Assembly (NCBI GenBank): GCA_947446605.1
Contig: CANFHJ010000008.1
Span: forward strand, 1-41,800
Direction of reading: 5' to 3'
Length of the DNA stretch: 41,800 bases
Source: Bacteroidota bacterium
Lineage (GTDB): Bacteria; Bacteroidota; Bacteroidia; UKL13-3
Part shown: positions 1 through 7,838 of the stretch, in pieces
How the letters are laid out: each line of letters begins with the position of its first letter
Numbering within the stretch: the stretch's first letter is position 1
Program-made: the position numbers and the translations under genes
The notes under the pieces: model-generated
Databases searched by the model: none
What the model was told of the DNA's origin: nothing
Seen by the model: only the letters and a program-made list of their open reading frames with translations

Positions 1-599
1 CCATACTCACTAACATCAGGCATTACCACCACCTTTTTATAAACCCTACTTCTCAATGCTTCACTTTTAAATCGATCCAAAGTGCATACACCCACACAAT
101 TTTTTGAGGTTAATAAATAATCTGGCTCTCCAAATTTAGGGTCGACATTTAATTTTAAACCCGCTGTTGGATCGTAAGGCAACATGTGGGTTAAAATGCC
201 ACTCCATTTATAAGGGAAGGCCCATTCCATCATTTTTGTAGAAAATTTTGGTTTGATCCAATCGTCTACGGGGGCAAAAAATACTAAATCAATTTTAGCG
301 TTCATGCTATGCTCTGCCTGTTGCAATTTTCTACTTAGACTTAAATAGCGCCAAATTAAACTCGAATTTCCTGTGTTTGCATCGCCTTCGTGCGTTTCTT
401 CAATAGGAAAACAATGAATTCGTTTGGCTTGGTCTTTAAATTGTACCTGCAAAAAATGATTGAGCTCCAGCCAATTAGGAGAAAAAAGGGCAATTTCCTT
501 TTGTAAACGCAGCAAAGCCTCCACATATTGACGCGCATAGGCGCGGTACCTGTATTGGTCCCGGCTGAAAATCAAGCCAATGCAAAAAACGTCGTTCAC
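1..599 (-). CDS. Probable GT-B-like glycosyltransferase, N-terminal part (gene runs off the window's left edge)
   Basis: An open frame on the minus strand runs from about 617 (in-frame TAG just upstream) to the window edge without a stop, giving about 199 residues. The most likely start is GTG at 599 (N-terminus (M)NDVFCIGLIFSRDQYRYR); an ATG at about 634 lies in another frame that stops soon after, so a GTG start or an upstream frameshift must be assumed. The visible part looks like the N-terminal Rossmann-like half of a GT-B glycosyltransferase: hydrophobic strands such as IDLVFFAPVDDW, then PYKWSGILTHMLPYD, then LTSKNCVGVCTLD and a VVVMPDVSE segment, which fit the alternating strand/helix order. 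No catalytic motif is visible because the C-terminal half is missing. The family call is inference; the reading frame is seen directly. Confidence 0.6.
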   Translation of the reverse strand, partial: MNDVFCIGLIFSRDQYRYRAYARQYVEALLRLQKEIALFSPNWLELNHFLQVQFKDQAKRIHCFPIEETHEGDANTGNSSLIWRYLSLSRKLQQAEHSMNAKIDLVFFAPVDDWIKPKFSTKMMEWAFPYKWSGILTHMLPYDPTAGLKLNVDPKFGEPDYLLTSKNCVGVCTLDRFKSEALRSRVYKKVVVMPDVSEY

Positions 600-749
600 C
601 TTGCGAAGATCGATTGCCTAGGGAATTGGACATTGCCTAATTTTGCACATACGCACATAAAAATGGGCTTCATTACCAAGGATTAAACATATTTGAGAAG
701 AATTTTCGCTTTTTTTTAGGCAATTGCTTTACTTTTTAGTGAAAAGTTC

Positions 750-757
750 TACTTTTG
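750..757 (+). promoter_or_regulatory. Promoter -7 box (TACTTTTG) for tRNA-Gln and probably prs
   Basis: TACTTTTG matches the Bacteroidota housekeeping -7 consensus TAnnTTTG and ends 11 bases before the first tRNA base. A TTG at 724-726 could be the -33 element, with somewhat long spacing. No terminator lies between the tRNA and prs, so this promoter may drive both. Confidence 0.6.
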
Positions 758-768
758 CACTCCCTAAT

Positions 769-844
769 TGACCGATGGTGTAACTGGCAACACATCTGAT
801 TTTGGTTCAGAGGAGTCTAGGTTCGAGCCCTAGTCGGTCAACCA
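769..844 (+). tRNA. tRNA-Gln (anticodon TTG) with encoded CCA
   Basis: A full cloverleaf can be drawn: acceptor stem TGACCGA (769-775) with TCGGTCA (834-840), anticodon stem TCTGA/TCAGA (795-799 and 807-811), seven-base loop TTTTGGT with anticodon TTG at 802-804, and T-arm CTAGG-TTCGAGC-CCTAG. The discriminator base is A841 and CCA is encoded at 842-844. It reads CAA glutamine codons. prs starts 46 bases downstream; a small hairpin (GCCGC...GCGGT, about 856-875) without a T-run lies between and could be a processing signal. Confidence 0.96.
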
Positions 845-890
845 AACAAACAAAAGCCGCTCTAAACAAGGCGGTTATAATATCAATCTT

Positions 891-1841
891 ATGGCGGTTA
901 AAAACGAAGTAAAGATTTTCTCAGGAACCAATTCAAGGTACCTGGCCGAGGAAATTGCAAAACATTATGGCATTCCTTTAGGAGATTGCACTATTTCCTA
1001 TTTCAGCGACGGCGAGTTTCAACCTAGTTTCAATGAGTCAGTTCGTGGATGTGATGTGTTTTTAATTCAAAGCACCTATCCTAAAACCGACAACCTAATG
1101 GAATTGATGTTAATGATTGATGCTGCTAAAAGGGCATCTGCGCATTATATCACTGCCGTTATTCCTTATTTTGGCATGGCCCGCCAAGATAGAAAAGACA
1201 AACCACGTGTTTCAATTGGTTCAAAAGTAGTAGCAGATATGCTTACCGTTGTTGGTGCAAGCAGAGTTATTACCATGGATTTACATGCACCTCAAATTCA
1301 AGGATTCTTTGAAATTCCTGTAGATCACTTAGACCCTGCAGTTATTTTTCTTCCATACATGCGCAGCCTAAACATGGGCAAAAATATTGTGATTGCCTCT
1401 CCAGACATGGGTTCTTCTGCTAGAGCTAGAACTTATGCTAAGGCATTGGGTTGCGATATGGTAATTGTAGACAAAGAGCGCAGAAGAGCAAATGAAATTG
1501 CTTCAATGACCCTAATTGGAGATGTTACTGGTAAAGATGTTTTAATGGTAGATGATATCATTGATACAGGTAATACTTTGGCTAAAGCTGCTCAATTGTT
1601 AAAAGACAAAGGTGCCGTGAGTGTTCGTGCCATGTGCACCCACCCTGTATTAAGTGGAAAAGCATACGAAAACATTGAAAACTCAGTTTTAGAAGAATTG
1701 GTTGTTTGCAATACCATTCCATTGGCGCGCAACGATTCTAAAATTAAAGTTCTTTCGGCTGCTCCCTTATTTGCAGAAGCCATCCGTAACATAACAGAAC
1801 ACGGTTCTATCTCTAGTCTTTTTGATTTACATAAAGACTAA
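891..1841 (+). CDS. prs: Ribose-phosphate pyrophosphokinase
   Basis: Makes phosphoribosyl pyrophosphate (PRPP) from ribose 5-phosphate and ATP in the cytosol, feeding purine, pyrimidine, histidine, tryptophan and NAD synthesis. The 316-residue product has the usual length of class I enzymes. Visible signatures are the FSDGEFQPSF segment near residue 40, the ATP-loop region YFGMARQDRKDKPR (about 94-107), the TMDLHAPQIQGFF motif (about 127-139) and the PRPP-binding loop VDDIIDTGNT near 220. The expected lysine/arginine pair of the flexible loop is present in VDKERRR. The start ATG is supported by alignment of MAVKNEVKIFSGTNSRYLAE with the family N-terminus. It follows tRNA-Gln by 46 bases and precedes rplY by 108 bases, without a terminator between, so co-transcription is likely. 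Confidence 0.97.
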   Translation: MAVKNEVKIFSGTNSRYLAEEIAKHYGIPLGDCTISYFSDGEFQPSFNESVRGCDVFLIQSTYPKTDNLMELMLMIDAAKRASAHYITAVIPYFGMARQDRKDKPRVSIGSKVVADMLTVVGASRVITMDLHAPQIQGFFEIPVDHLDPAVIFLPYMRSLNMGKNIVIASPDMGSSARARTYAKALGCDMVIVDKERRRANEIASMTLIGDVTGKDVLMVDDIIDTGNTLAKAAQLLKDKGAVSVRAMCTHPVLSGKAYENIENSVLEELVVCNTIPLARNDSKIKVLSAAPLFAEAIRNITEHGSISSLFDLHKD

Positions 1842-1872
1842 TTCCATTATAAAGCATAAAAATTAGAACAAC

Positions 1873-1910
1873 TTTTAGGGGTTGGACAGGCTTTCTTGCC
1901 TCCTCTAAAA
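1873..1910 (+). promoter_or_regulatory. Hairpin leader between prs and rplY
   Basis: TTTTAGGGG (1873-1881) pairs with CCTCTAAAA (1902-1910) with one G-T wobble, and a nested AGGC (1888-1891) pairs with GCCT (1898-1901) closing a TTTCTT loop. The right arm is continuous and the left arm carries a six-base bulge (TTGGAC). No T-run follows, so this is not a normal terminator. It sits about 40 bases before the rplY start and could be an mRNA leader that controls L25 production, or a processing/stability hairpin. The structure is seen; the role is inference. Confidence 0.4.
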
Positions 1911-1949
1911 ACGAAAAAACAAAACAAATAATAATTAAATAATAACAAC

Positions 1950-2549
1950 ATGAAATCAATCGCACTATTTGGAAACGCTAGAACCGAAGTAGGTAAAGTT
2001 TCCGCAAAAGCTATGAGAGCTGAAGGTAAAGTTCCTTGTGTTCTTTACGGAGGTACAGACCACGTACATTTTACAGTTTATTCACCAGATTTTAAATTAT
2101 TGGTTTACACACCAAACACATTTAAAGTTCAGTTGGATATTGATGGTAAAGTTTACCATGCTATCTTAAAAGACATGCAATTTCACCCAGTAAACGATTC
2201 AATTATACATGCAGATTTTCTTGAAATTAATGAGGACAAGGCTGTAGAAATTGGCATCCCAGTGAAATTGGTAGGTAATTCTATCGGTGTTCGTCAGGGT
2301 GGTAAATTGGTTGTAAAATCAAAGAAATTAAAAGTAAAAGCATTGCCTTCTTTATTGCCAGATTTTATTGAAATCAATATCGATACTTTGGAAATTGGAA
2401 AATCAATTAAAGTTGCTGATTTAGAAGCAAGCGCTAATTACACCCTATTGGATTCACCAAACAACCCTGTTGTTAGTGTTAATACAACTCGTGCTGCGCA
2501 AGAAGCTGCTAAAGCAGATGAAAAAGACAAAGCAGGTAAGAAGAAATAA
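1950..2549 (+). CDS. rplY: 50S ribosomal protein L25/CTC family
   Basis: 5S rRNA-binding protein of the large subunit, long (CTC/TL5) form of 199 residues. The N-terminal L25 domain (about 1-90) begins with MKSIALFGNARTEVGKVSAK and contains the typical GKVPCVLYGG turn and the FHPVNDSIIHADF segment (about 77-89). The C-terminal beta domain (about 95-180) includes VKLVGNSIGVRQGGKL and ends in an alanine/lysine-rich tail (KADEKDKAGKKK). The start ATG follows a purine-rich AT-rich stretch and fits the family. It lies downstream of prs, as in many bacteria, and is followed closely by a strong intrinsic terminator, so the prs-rplY transcription unit ends here. Confidence 0.95.
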   Translation: MKSIALFGNARTEVGKVSAKAMRAEGKVPCVLYGGTDHVHFTVYSPDFKLLVYTPNTFKVQLDIDGKVYHAILKDMQFHPVNDSIIHADFLEINEDKAVEIGIPVKLVGNSIGVRQGGKLVVKSKKLKVKALPSLLPDFIEINIDTLEIGKSIKVADLEASANYTLLDSPNNPVVSVNTTRAAQEAAKADEKDKAGKKK

Positions 2550-2567
2550 TTTTTATTTTGTACACAT

Positions 2568-2606
2568 AAAAAAACCGAAACAAAGAAATTTGTTTCGGTT
2601 TTTTTT
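2568..2606 (+). terminator. Intrinsic terminator after rplY
   Basis: A perfect stem AAAAACCGAAACAAA / TTTGTTTCGGTTTTT with a GAAA tetraloop is followed by a run of eight T (about 599-606 of the 2 kb block, i.e. 2599-2606). It begins 19 bases after the rplY stop. Flanking A and T runs would also let it act on the other strand, but no leftward gene ends here. Confidence 0.9.
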
Positions 2607-2607
2607 A

Positions 2608-2615
2608 TACCTTTC
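2608..2615 (+). promoter_or_regulatory. Possible -7 box (TACCTTTC) for the MazG-like gene
   Basis: TACCTTTC differs from TAnnTTTG only at the last base, overlaps the end of the rplY terminator and lies 17 bases before the ATG at 2633. It would give the MazG-like gene its own short-leader transcript. Single-mismatch match only. Confidence 0.3.
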
Positions 2616-2632
2616 CATCAAAGCTCTGCTAA

Positions 2633-3028
2633 ATGAATATGAAAGAATTAATGCTTGAAATTCACCAAACCAATATAGAAAAAGGATTTTGGGAGAACAA
2701 AGCCGAAAGAAATGTTGGTGAAGTTTTAATGTTATGCGTAAGTGAACTTGCCGAAGCATTAGAAGCGCACCGGAAAAATAAAAAAGCCAACATTGCAGCG
2801 TATGAAAAGGAAGTTGCAGCTTTGCCAACTGAAGAAAAAAACAATATTTCTGCCATCAATCAAGTTTTCAAAAGCCATATCAAAGATAGTTTTGAAGATG
2901 AAATTGCAGATACCGTTATTCGTTTATTCGACATGAGTGAAGCATTTGGAATAGACCTTGAATGGCATGTGAAACAAAAATTGGCCTATAACAAATCTCG
3001 TGAACACAAACACGGAAAAGCCTATTAA
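2633..3028 (+). CDS. MazG-like nucleotide pyrophosphohydrolase-type protein
   Basis: A 131-residue all-alpha protein. Two acidic helices carry the pattern expected of the MazG/dUTPase-like superfamily, which binds Mg2+ and hydrolyses nucleoside triphosphates to monophosphates: SELAEALEAH near residue 38 (ExxE-type) and DEIADTVIRLFD near 90 (ExxD-type). Between them lies a charged insert of about 35 residues rich in K and E, longer than in minimal MazG domains. The C-terminus ends NKSREHKHGKAY, and a YNKxRxxxHGKxY ending is common in MazG-like proteins. The start is ATG 2633 or the in-frame ATG at 2639. It stands alone after a terminator. Fold assignment is good; the substrate is unknown. Confidence 0.8.
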   Translation: MNMKELMLEIHQTNIEKGFWENKAERNVGEVLMLCVSELAEALEAHRKNKKANIAAYEKEVAALPTEEKNNISAINQVFKSHIKDSFEDEIADTVIRLFDMSEAFGIDLEWHVKQKLAYNKSREHKHGKAY

Positions 3029-3093
3029 GAATAGCCTAATGTTTATAGAATAATTATTAAACGAAGCATTCTTTTTATTTAAATTGCGCACGA

Positions 3094-3654
3094 ATGAAGT
3101 ACCTCATCATAGGCCTTGGCAATATTGGAGATGAATATGCCCATACCCGCCATAATATTGGTTTTGACGTGGCAGATGCCCTTGCAGAGAAGCATAAAGC
3201 CAGTTTCTCCCCTGAGCGCTATGCAGCTGTTTGTGATTTCTCATTAAAGGGAAAACAAATTACAATTATTAAGCCCAATACTTACATGAATTTGAGTGGA
3301 AAAGCCGTTAGGTATTATATGCAAGCACTTAAAATTAATGCAGAAAATATTTTTGTATTGGTAGATGATTTAGCCATCGCCTTTGGTAAAATTAGAATCA
3401 GAGGCAATGGCAGCGATGCAGGCCACAATGGGCTAAAAAGCATTCAAGAATTATTGCTCACCCAAAATTACCCGCGCCTGCGTTTTGGAATTGGCAGCAA
3501 TTTCCCAAAAGGCCGACAAGTAGATTTTGTTTTAGGTAAATGGGGTAATGAAGAATTAATTGAACTTCCTGCTTTAGTAAATAAATCGGTTCAAGCCGCA
3601 GAAACCTTTGTATTAAGAGGACTAAGCGCCAGCATGAACGAGTACAACAAATAA
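3094..3654 (+). CDS. pth: Peptidyl-tRNA hydrolase
   Basis: Releases tRNA from peptidyl-tRNA that has dropped off ribosomes, in the cytosol. The 186-residue length is typical. Signature elements are the N-terminal strand MKYLIIGLGNIGDEY, the RHNIGFDVAD motif (about 19-28) with the catalytic histidine, the KPNTYMNLSG segment (about 66-75) that positions the substrate, the VDDLAI loop (about 92-97) with the catalytic aspartate, and GNGSDAGHNGLKS (about 106-118). It is immediately followed by a flippase gene (stop 3654, next ATG 3658), so the two are probably co-transcribed; the pairing seems positional rather than functional. Confidence 0.96.
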   Translation: MKYLIIGLGNIGDEYAHTRHNIGFDVADALAEKHKASFSPERYAAVCDFSLKGKQITIIKPNTYMNLSGKAVRYYMQALKINAENIFVLVDDLAIAFGKIRIRGNGSDAGHNGLKSIQELLLTQNYPRLRFGIGSNFPKGRQVDFVLGKWGNEELIELPALVNKSVQAAETFVLRGLSASMNEYNK

Positions 3655-3657
3655 CAA

Positions 3658-4956
3658 ATGGCAGACAAACAAAAAAATAATTACGTCAGTAATTCCTTCT
3701 GGATGCTTCTGGAAAAATCGTCTAGGATTATTTCAGGTATTCTTGTAGGTGTTTTGGTGGTGCGCTATTTGGGCGATGCACAATTTGGTGTAATTACTTA
3801 TGGCCTTGGCATTATTGGCATTCTAACCATTTTTTCAACGCTTGGGCTTGATAGTATTGTGGTAAGAGAATTGCTCATGCGTGGTGAAGAAAAATACACC
3901 ATCCTTGGAACGGCCTTTTGGCTAAGACTATTTGGTTCATTTGGTGTAGTTGCAGGAGCCTGTATTTATTCACTCTTGCGCGATCCAATTAGCACAACTT
4001 ATATAGTCTTTCTATTAAGTATTTCCATCGTATTTCAATCGCTATCGGTAATTGATTTTTATTTTCAATCAAAAGTAAAAGGGAAATTAACCGCCATAAA
4101 CCAAGTAATTACATTATTTACTTCGGCAATGGTGAAACTGATTTTTATTTTTATAAATGCCCCACTGGAATGGTTTGCTACCATGGCGGCATTAGAAGCA
4201 GGTATTACCGCTTTAAACCAATTTGTTTTTTATAGAATGGAAGGTGAAAAATTGTTTCATTGGCAGTTTAGTTGGAAAGAAGCAAAGTATCTCTTACTAC
4301 TTTCTAGCCCCCTCATTTTTTCATCTTTCATTCAATTACTTTACCAAAATGTTGACTCTATTTTAATTGCACGCTTTCTCCGAAATATGGGGCTAGTTGG
4401 GCAATATGGTGCAGGTGTAAGAATTAGCCAGGCATCCTATTTTATTCCAGTAGCCATTTGCGCAGCAGTATTTCCAGGCATTGTTAACAATAGAGAAAAC
4501 AAAGAATTGCAGCTTAAACGCCTCACACAATTGTATAGTTTAATGTTGTGGGGATCTATTTTTATAATTGCTGGTGCAATGATTTTTGGCGATTGGGTAA
4601 TTGGCTTATTGTATGGTGCAAAATTCCCAAGTGCGCCACAAATATTTAAAATTCACATTTGGGTATGTTTGCCTGTATACTGGGGAACCGCATGGGGCAT
4701 GTGGATGTTGGCCATCCACAAACAACGCTATGTTTTATGGATGCAATTACTCAATGCAGTATTAATATTGGGATTTGAATTTTACCTTATTCCTAGAATT
4801 GGCATAACAGGTGCCGCTTATGCTCTGGTAATTGGTTCGTACATAGCCTTTGTGTTTATGGTTATGGCATATAAACCCAAAGAAGGAATTCTGCTATTTT
4901 GGAGAGCCCTTAATCCTAGAAATATCCTGGAAGTAATTCGTTATTCAAAATCATAA
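3658..4956 (+). CDS. Oligosaccharide flippase family (Wzx-like) membrane protein
   Basis: A 432-residue inner-membrane protein with about 12-14 hydrophobic segments, matching the polysaccharide biosynthesis/MATE-like flippase family. The N-terminus has the typical NNYVSNSFWMLLEKSSRI amphipathic start followed by a first membrane helix with VVRYLGDAQFGVITYG, a conserved feature of Wzx proteins (RYLGPxxFG). The family moves lipid-linked sugar units across the inner membrane. It is flanked by pth (3 bases upstream) and a polysaccharide deacetylase-like gene that starts 2 bases after its stop, pointing to a role in envelope glycan or exopolysaccharide synthesis. The sugar substrate cannot be read from the sequence. 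Confidence 0.88.
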   Translation: MADKQKNNYVSNSFWMLLEKSSRIISGILVGVLVVRYLGDAQFGVITYGLGIIGILTIFSTLGLDSIVVRELLMRGEEKYTILGTAFWLRLFGSFGVVAGACIYSLLRDPISTTYIVFLLSISIVFQSLSVIDFYFQSKVKGKLTAINQVITLFTSAMVKLIFIFINAPLEWFATMAALEAGITALNQFVFYRMEGEKLFHWQFSWKEAKYLLLLSSPLIFSSFIQLLYQNVDSILIARFLRNMGLVGQYGAGVRISQASYFIPVAICAAVFPGIVNNRENKELQLKRLTQLYSLMLWGSIFIIAGAMIFGDWVIGLLYGAKFPSAPQIFKIHIWVCLPVYWGTAWGMWMLAIHKQRYVLWMQLLNAVLILGFEFYLIPRIGITGAAYALVIGSYIAFVFMVMAYKPKEGILLFWRALNPRNILEVIRYSKS

Positions 4957-4958
4957 AG

Positions 4959-6263
4959 ATGCTTGTATTTGCCCCACAGGCCACAGAAAGGCTCAGCTAC
5001 ATTTTAGATTACCTGCTCATAGAACGTCTGGGTATTAGCTATAAGCTAACAGACAATATTGACTATTTCAAAAAATCACAAAACAATAAAATAAACTATA
5101 GTAATGAAATTGAGGAAGGATGTTTAAACATTCCTTTAGAAATGCTGCTTTTTGAAGAAAACATTTGTTTACAAAAATTTGAAACCAGCACCGATAAAAA
5201 TTGGCATAAAATATTTTATGTTAAAGCCTATAACGAAGTTCCTGATTTTAAAATTACTACTCAATTTCTTCGCTTTGATTTATTGGCTGCCAGTTTTTAT
5301 TTATTGAGCAGGTACGAAGAATATTTGCCAAACAAAAAAGACAGGCACCAGCGCTTTAAAGCCAGCAATAGCCTAGCATTTACCGAAAATTTTCTGGAAA
5401 TACCCTTGGTAGATATATGGGTAATTAAACTCAAAGAAATACTTAAAAATCTATACCCAGCTATTGAAATAAAAGAAACAAATTTTAAACAAATCAATAC
5501 AATTGATATAGATTTTGCCTACAAATATTATGGTCAATCTTTTGGTGCATTAACGCGTAAATTTTTCGGTTCGATCCTAAAAGGCAAACCAGATAAAAAT
5601 TGTTTTTTTATTCCAGAAAAAGACCCCTACGACAGCTATGATTATCTGTTAACCACTGCAAACAAGAAAAATATTAAAACAGTTTTTTTCTTTTTACTAG
5701 CTGATTACGGCGCATACGATAAAAATATTTCGCCAAAATCAAGTGCATTCATCAAACTGGCTCAAAGCCTTAAGAATAGCAATACCTGCGGTATTCATCC
5801 CAGCTACCAATCTAATTTACATAGCATTAATTTAAAGCAAGAATTTATTAGTTTTGAAAAGATAATTGGAGCAAAACCTACCCATTCGCGTCAGCATTTT
5901 TTAAAATTAAATTTGCCTAGCACCTATGAAAATATAGAAAAAGTAGGCATTCAAAATGATTATACAATGGCTTATTCAGATGCCATTGGCTTTAGGGCAT
6001 CAACCTGTTTTCCATTCCCTTTTTTTAATTTGCTAAACAATAAAAAAAGCACTTTACAAATTCATCCAAGTTGTTTGATGGATGTGGTCTTAAAAAATCA
6101 ATTGCTTTTTGCACCCGCAGAAGCCATTGAAAAAATTAAACAGCTAAAAGCTCAAGTAAAAACTGTAAATGGCCAATTTATTTCCATTTGGCACAATTCT
6201 AGTTTTGACCAAAGCCAAGGATGGAAAGGATGGGATAAGGTTTATCAGAGCTTATTCGAATAA
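4959..6263 (+). CDS. Polysaccharide deacetylase-like protein with an N-terminal DUF7033-type region
   Basis: A 434-residue protein whose order fits the Bacteroidota deacetylase-like family: an N-terminal domain (about 1-170, MLVFAPQATERLSYILDYLL, LLSRYEEYL) and a C-terminal NodB-like domain. Candidate metal residues are the aspartates of NTIDIDFAY (about 182-190) and the histidine of CGIHPSYQSN (about 281-290); HSRQHFL and the late IWHNSSF motif are also typical. No signal peptide is visible, so it acts on the cytosolic side or by an unknown route. The gene begins 2 bases after the flippase and precedes cysS by 27 bases. NodB domains remove acetyl groups from GlcNAc-containing glycans; the true substrate here is unknown. 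Codon use is more AT-rich than in its neighbours. Confidence 0.75.
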   Translation: MLVFAPQATERLSYILDYLLIERLGISYKLTDNIDYFKKSQNNKINYSNEIEEGCLNIPLEMLLFEENICLQKFETSTDKNWHKIFYVKAYNEVPDFKITTQFLRFDLLAASFYLLSRYEEYLPNKKDRHQRFKASNSLAFTENFLEIPLVDIWVIKLKEILKNLYPAIEIKETNFKQINTIDIDFAYKYYGQSFGALTRKFFGSILKGKPDKNCFFIPEKDPYDSYDYLLTTANKKNIKTVFFFLLADYGAYDKNISPKSSAFIKLAQSLKNSNTCGIHPSYQSNLHSINLKQEFISFEKIIGAKPTHSRQHFLKLNLPSTYENIEKVGIQNDYTMAYSDAIGFRASTCFPFPFFNLLNNKKSTLQIHPSCLMDVVLKNQLLFAPAEAIEKIKQLKAQVKTVNGQFISIWHNSSFDQSQGWKGWDKVYQSLFE

Positions 6264-6290
6264 AATATTATTTTTGCAGGAACAGAAACC

Positions 6291-7754
6291 ATGAACTCAG
6301 AACTCAAAATATACAATACCCTTAGCAAGGAAACAAGTGTTTTTAAACCTATACACGCAGGATTAGTAGGTATGTATGTATGTGGGCCAACCGTATACAG
6401 CAACGCCCACCTTGGAAATGCACGTACGTATATTTCATTTGATGTAATGTTTCGCTATTTCCTTCACCTAGGCTATAAAGTGCGCTATGTGCGCAATATC
6501 ACAGATGCAGGCCACCTAGAAGGCGATAGAGATGAAGGGGAGGATAAGTTTGCTAAAAAAGCAAAATTAGAACAACTAGAACCCATGGAAATTGTGCAAA
6601 AATACAGCCTCGATTTCCATGAAGTATTGAGACAATTTAACACACTTCCACCAAGCATTGAACCTACCGCAACTGGTCATATCATTGAGCAAATAGAAAT
6701 GACCAAAAAAATTCTTGCCAATGGTTATGCGTATGAAAGTAATGGCAGTATTTATTTTAACGTAGAAAAATTCTCTAAAGCGTATAATTATACCGCGCTT
6801 TCAAATCGCAACTTGGATGACTTACTCAATAATACCAGAACCTTAGATGGCCAAGATGAAAAGAAAGGTCGCTTAGATTTTGCGCTTTGGATCAAGGCAA
6901 AACCAGAACACCTCATGCGCTGGCAAAGCCCTTGGGGAGAAGGTTTCCCAGGATGGCACCTCGAATGCTCTGCCATGAGTTCTAAATATTTGGGTAATGA
7001 ATTTGATATACATGGTGGCGGTATGGATTTAGTACCAACACACCATACCAACGAAATTGCGCAAAATATTGCCTGCCACCACACCCAACCTGCGCGTTTT
7101 TGGGTACATACCAATATGCTCACTGTAAACGGACAAAAAATGAGCAAAAGTCTAGGGAATTCTTTTTTGCCTTCAGAACTTTTTAGCGGTAATCATGCTT
7201 TGTTAGAAAGAGGATACAGCCCAATGACAGTGCGCTTTTTCATGTTACAGGCGCATTACAGAAGCACCTTAGATTTTAGCAATGAAGCATTGCAAGCGGC
7301 AGAAAAGGGTTTAGCCCGTTTGCTCAATGCTTGTATATTGGTAGGCCATTTAAAAACTTCAAATTCCAGCACTTTTTCTGTGGAAGAAATAAAAGAAAAA
7401 GTTTATGGCGCCCTCAATGAAGATTTCAATACACCTATAGCTTTAGCCCATCTTTTTGATGCCGCAAAATATGTTAACTTAGTAAATGATGGCAAGGAGA
7501 GCTTAAGCCTTGCTGATAAAGAGATTTTTGCCGTATTCTTAAACCAAATTGTTACTGATGTATTGGGTTTAAAAACAGAACAAGAAGCAGGAACAGAAAA
7601 AGTTGAAGGGCTAATGAATATGATTATTAGCATGCGTGCAGATGCTAAAAATAAGAAAGACTTTGCTACTTCAGATTTTATTCGTGACCAACTCAAAGAA
7701 ATTGGCATTGAAATAAAGGACAGCAAAGAGGGAACGAGCTTTTCGATCCTTTAA
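6291..7754 (+). CDS. cysS: Cysteinyl-tRNA synthetase
   Basis: Class Ia synthetase that charges tRNA-Cys in the cytosol. The 487-residue length is normal. The zinc and ATP-binding elements are clear: YVCGPTVYSNAHLGNAR (about 28-44) with the zinc cysteine and the HIGH-like HLGN, GWHLECSAM (about 222-230) with further zinc ligands, HHTNEIAQ (about 250-257), and the KMSKS loop in NGQKMSKSLGN (about 281-291). A helical anticodon-binding DALR-type region occupies the C-terminal 120 residues. It ends the pth - flippase - deacetylase - cysS run; no terminator follows before the next promoter region. Confidence 0.97.
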   Translation: MNSELKIYNTLSKETSVFKPIHAGLVGMYVCGPTVYSNAHLGNARTYISFDVMFRYFLHLGYKVRYVRNITDAGHLEGDRDEGEDKFAKKAKLEQLEPMEIVQKYSLDFHEVLRQFNTLPPSIEPTATGHIIEQIEMTKKILANGYAYESNGSIYFNVEKFSKAYNYTALSNRNLDDLLNNTRTLDGQDEKKGRLDFALWIKAKPEHLMRWQSPWGEGFPGWHLECSAMSSKYLGNEFDIHGGGMDLVPTHHTNEIAQNIACHHTQPARFWVHTNMLTVNGQKMSKSLGNSFLPSELFSGNHALLERGYSPMTVRFFMLQAHYRSTLDFSNEALQAAEKGLARLLNACILVGHLKTSNSSTFSVEEIKEKVYGALNEDFNTPIALAHLFDAAKYVNLVNDGKESLSLADKEIFAVFLNQIVTDVLGLKTEQEAGTEKVEGLMNMIISMRADAKNKKDFATSDFIRDQLKEIGIEIKDSKEGTSFSIL

Positions 7755-7760
7755 ATCTTA

Positions 7761-7815
7761 TTAAGTGGTATGATTAACCTATTAATTGGTATAACAAGAC
7801 CAATTTAATTGGGAT
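7761..7815 (+). repeat. Three spaced direct repeats (TTAA-K-TGG-K-AT) upstream of the 7839 gene
   Basis: TTAAGTGGTAT (7761-7771), TTAATTGGTAT (7782-7792) and TTAATTGGGAT (7805-7815) repeat with steps of 21 and 23 bases, close to two turns of the helix. The third copy ends in the first base of the -7 box at 7815. An inverted pair ATTGGT/ACCAAT (7785-7790 and 7799-7804) overlaps. The arrangement looks like an operator array for a regulator of the downstream three-gene unit. Regulator unknown. Confidence 0.5.
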
Positions 7816-7822
7816 AATTTTG
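7815..7822 (+). promoter_or_regulatory. Promoter -7 box (TAATTTTG) for the 7839-12245 unit
   Basis: TAATTTTG fits TAnnTTTG exactly and lies 16 bases before the ATG at 7839, leaving a leader of only about ten bases. No clear TTTG -33 element is seen at the usual distance; that place is occupied by the direct repeats, consistent with activator dependence. Confidence 0.55.
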
Positions 7823-7838
7823 AGGATATAGAATTTAG

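Noticed and set aside
356-538. 60-residue open frame on the minus strand
   Set aside because: It lies inside the longer leftward glycosyltransferase-like frame (1-599) in a different phase and has no family features.
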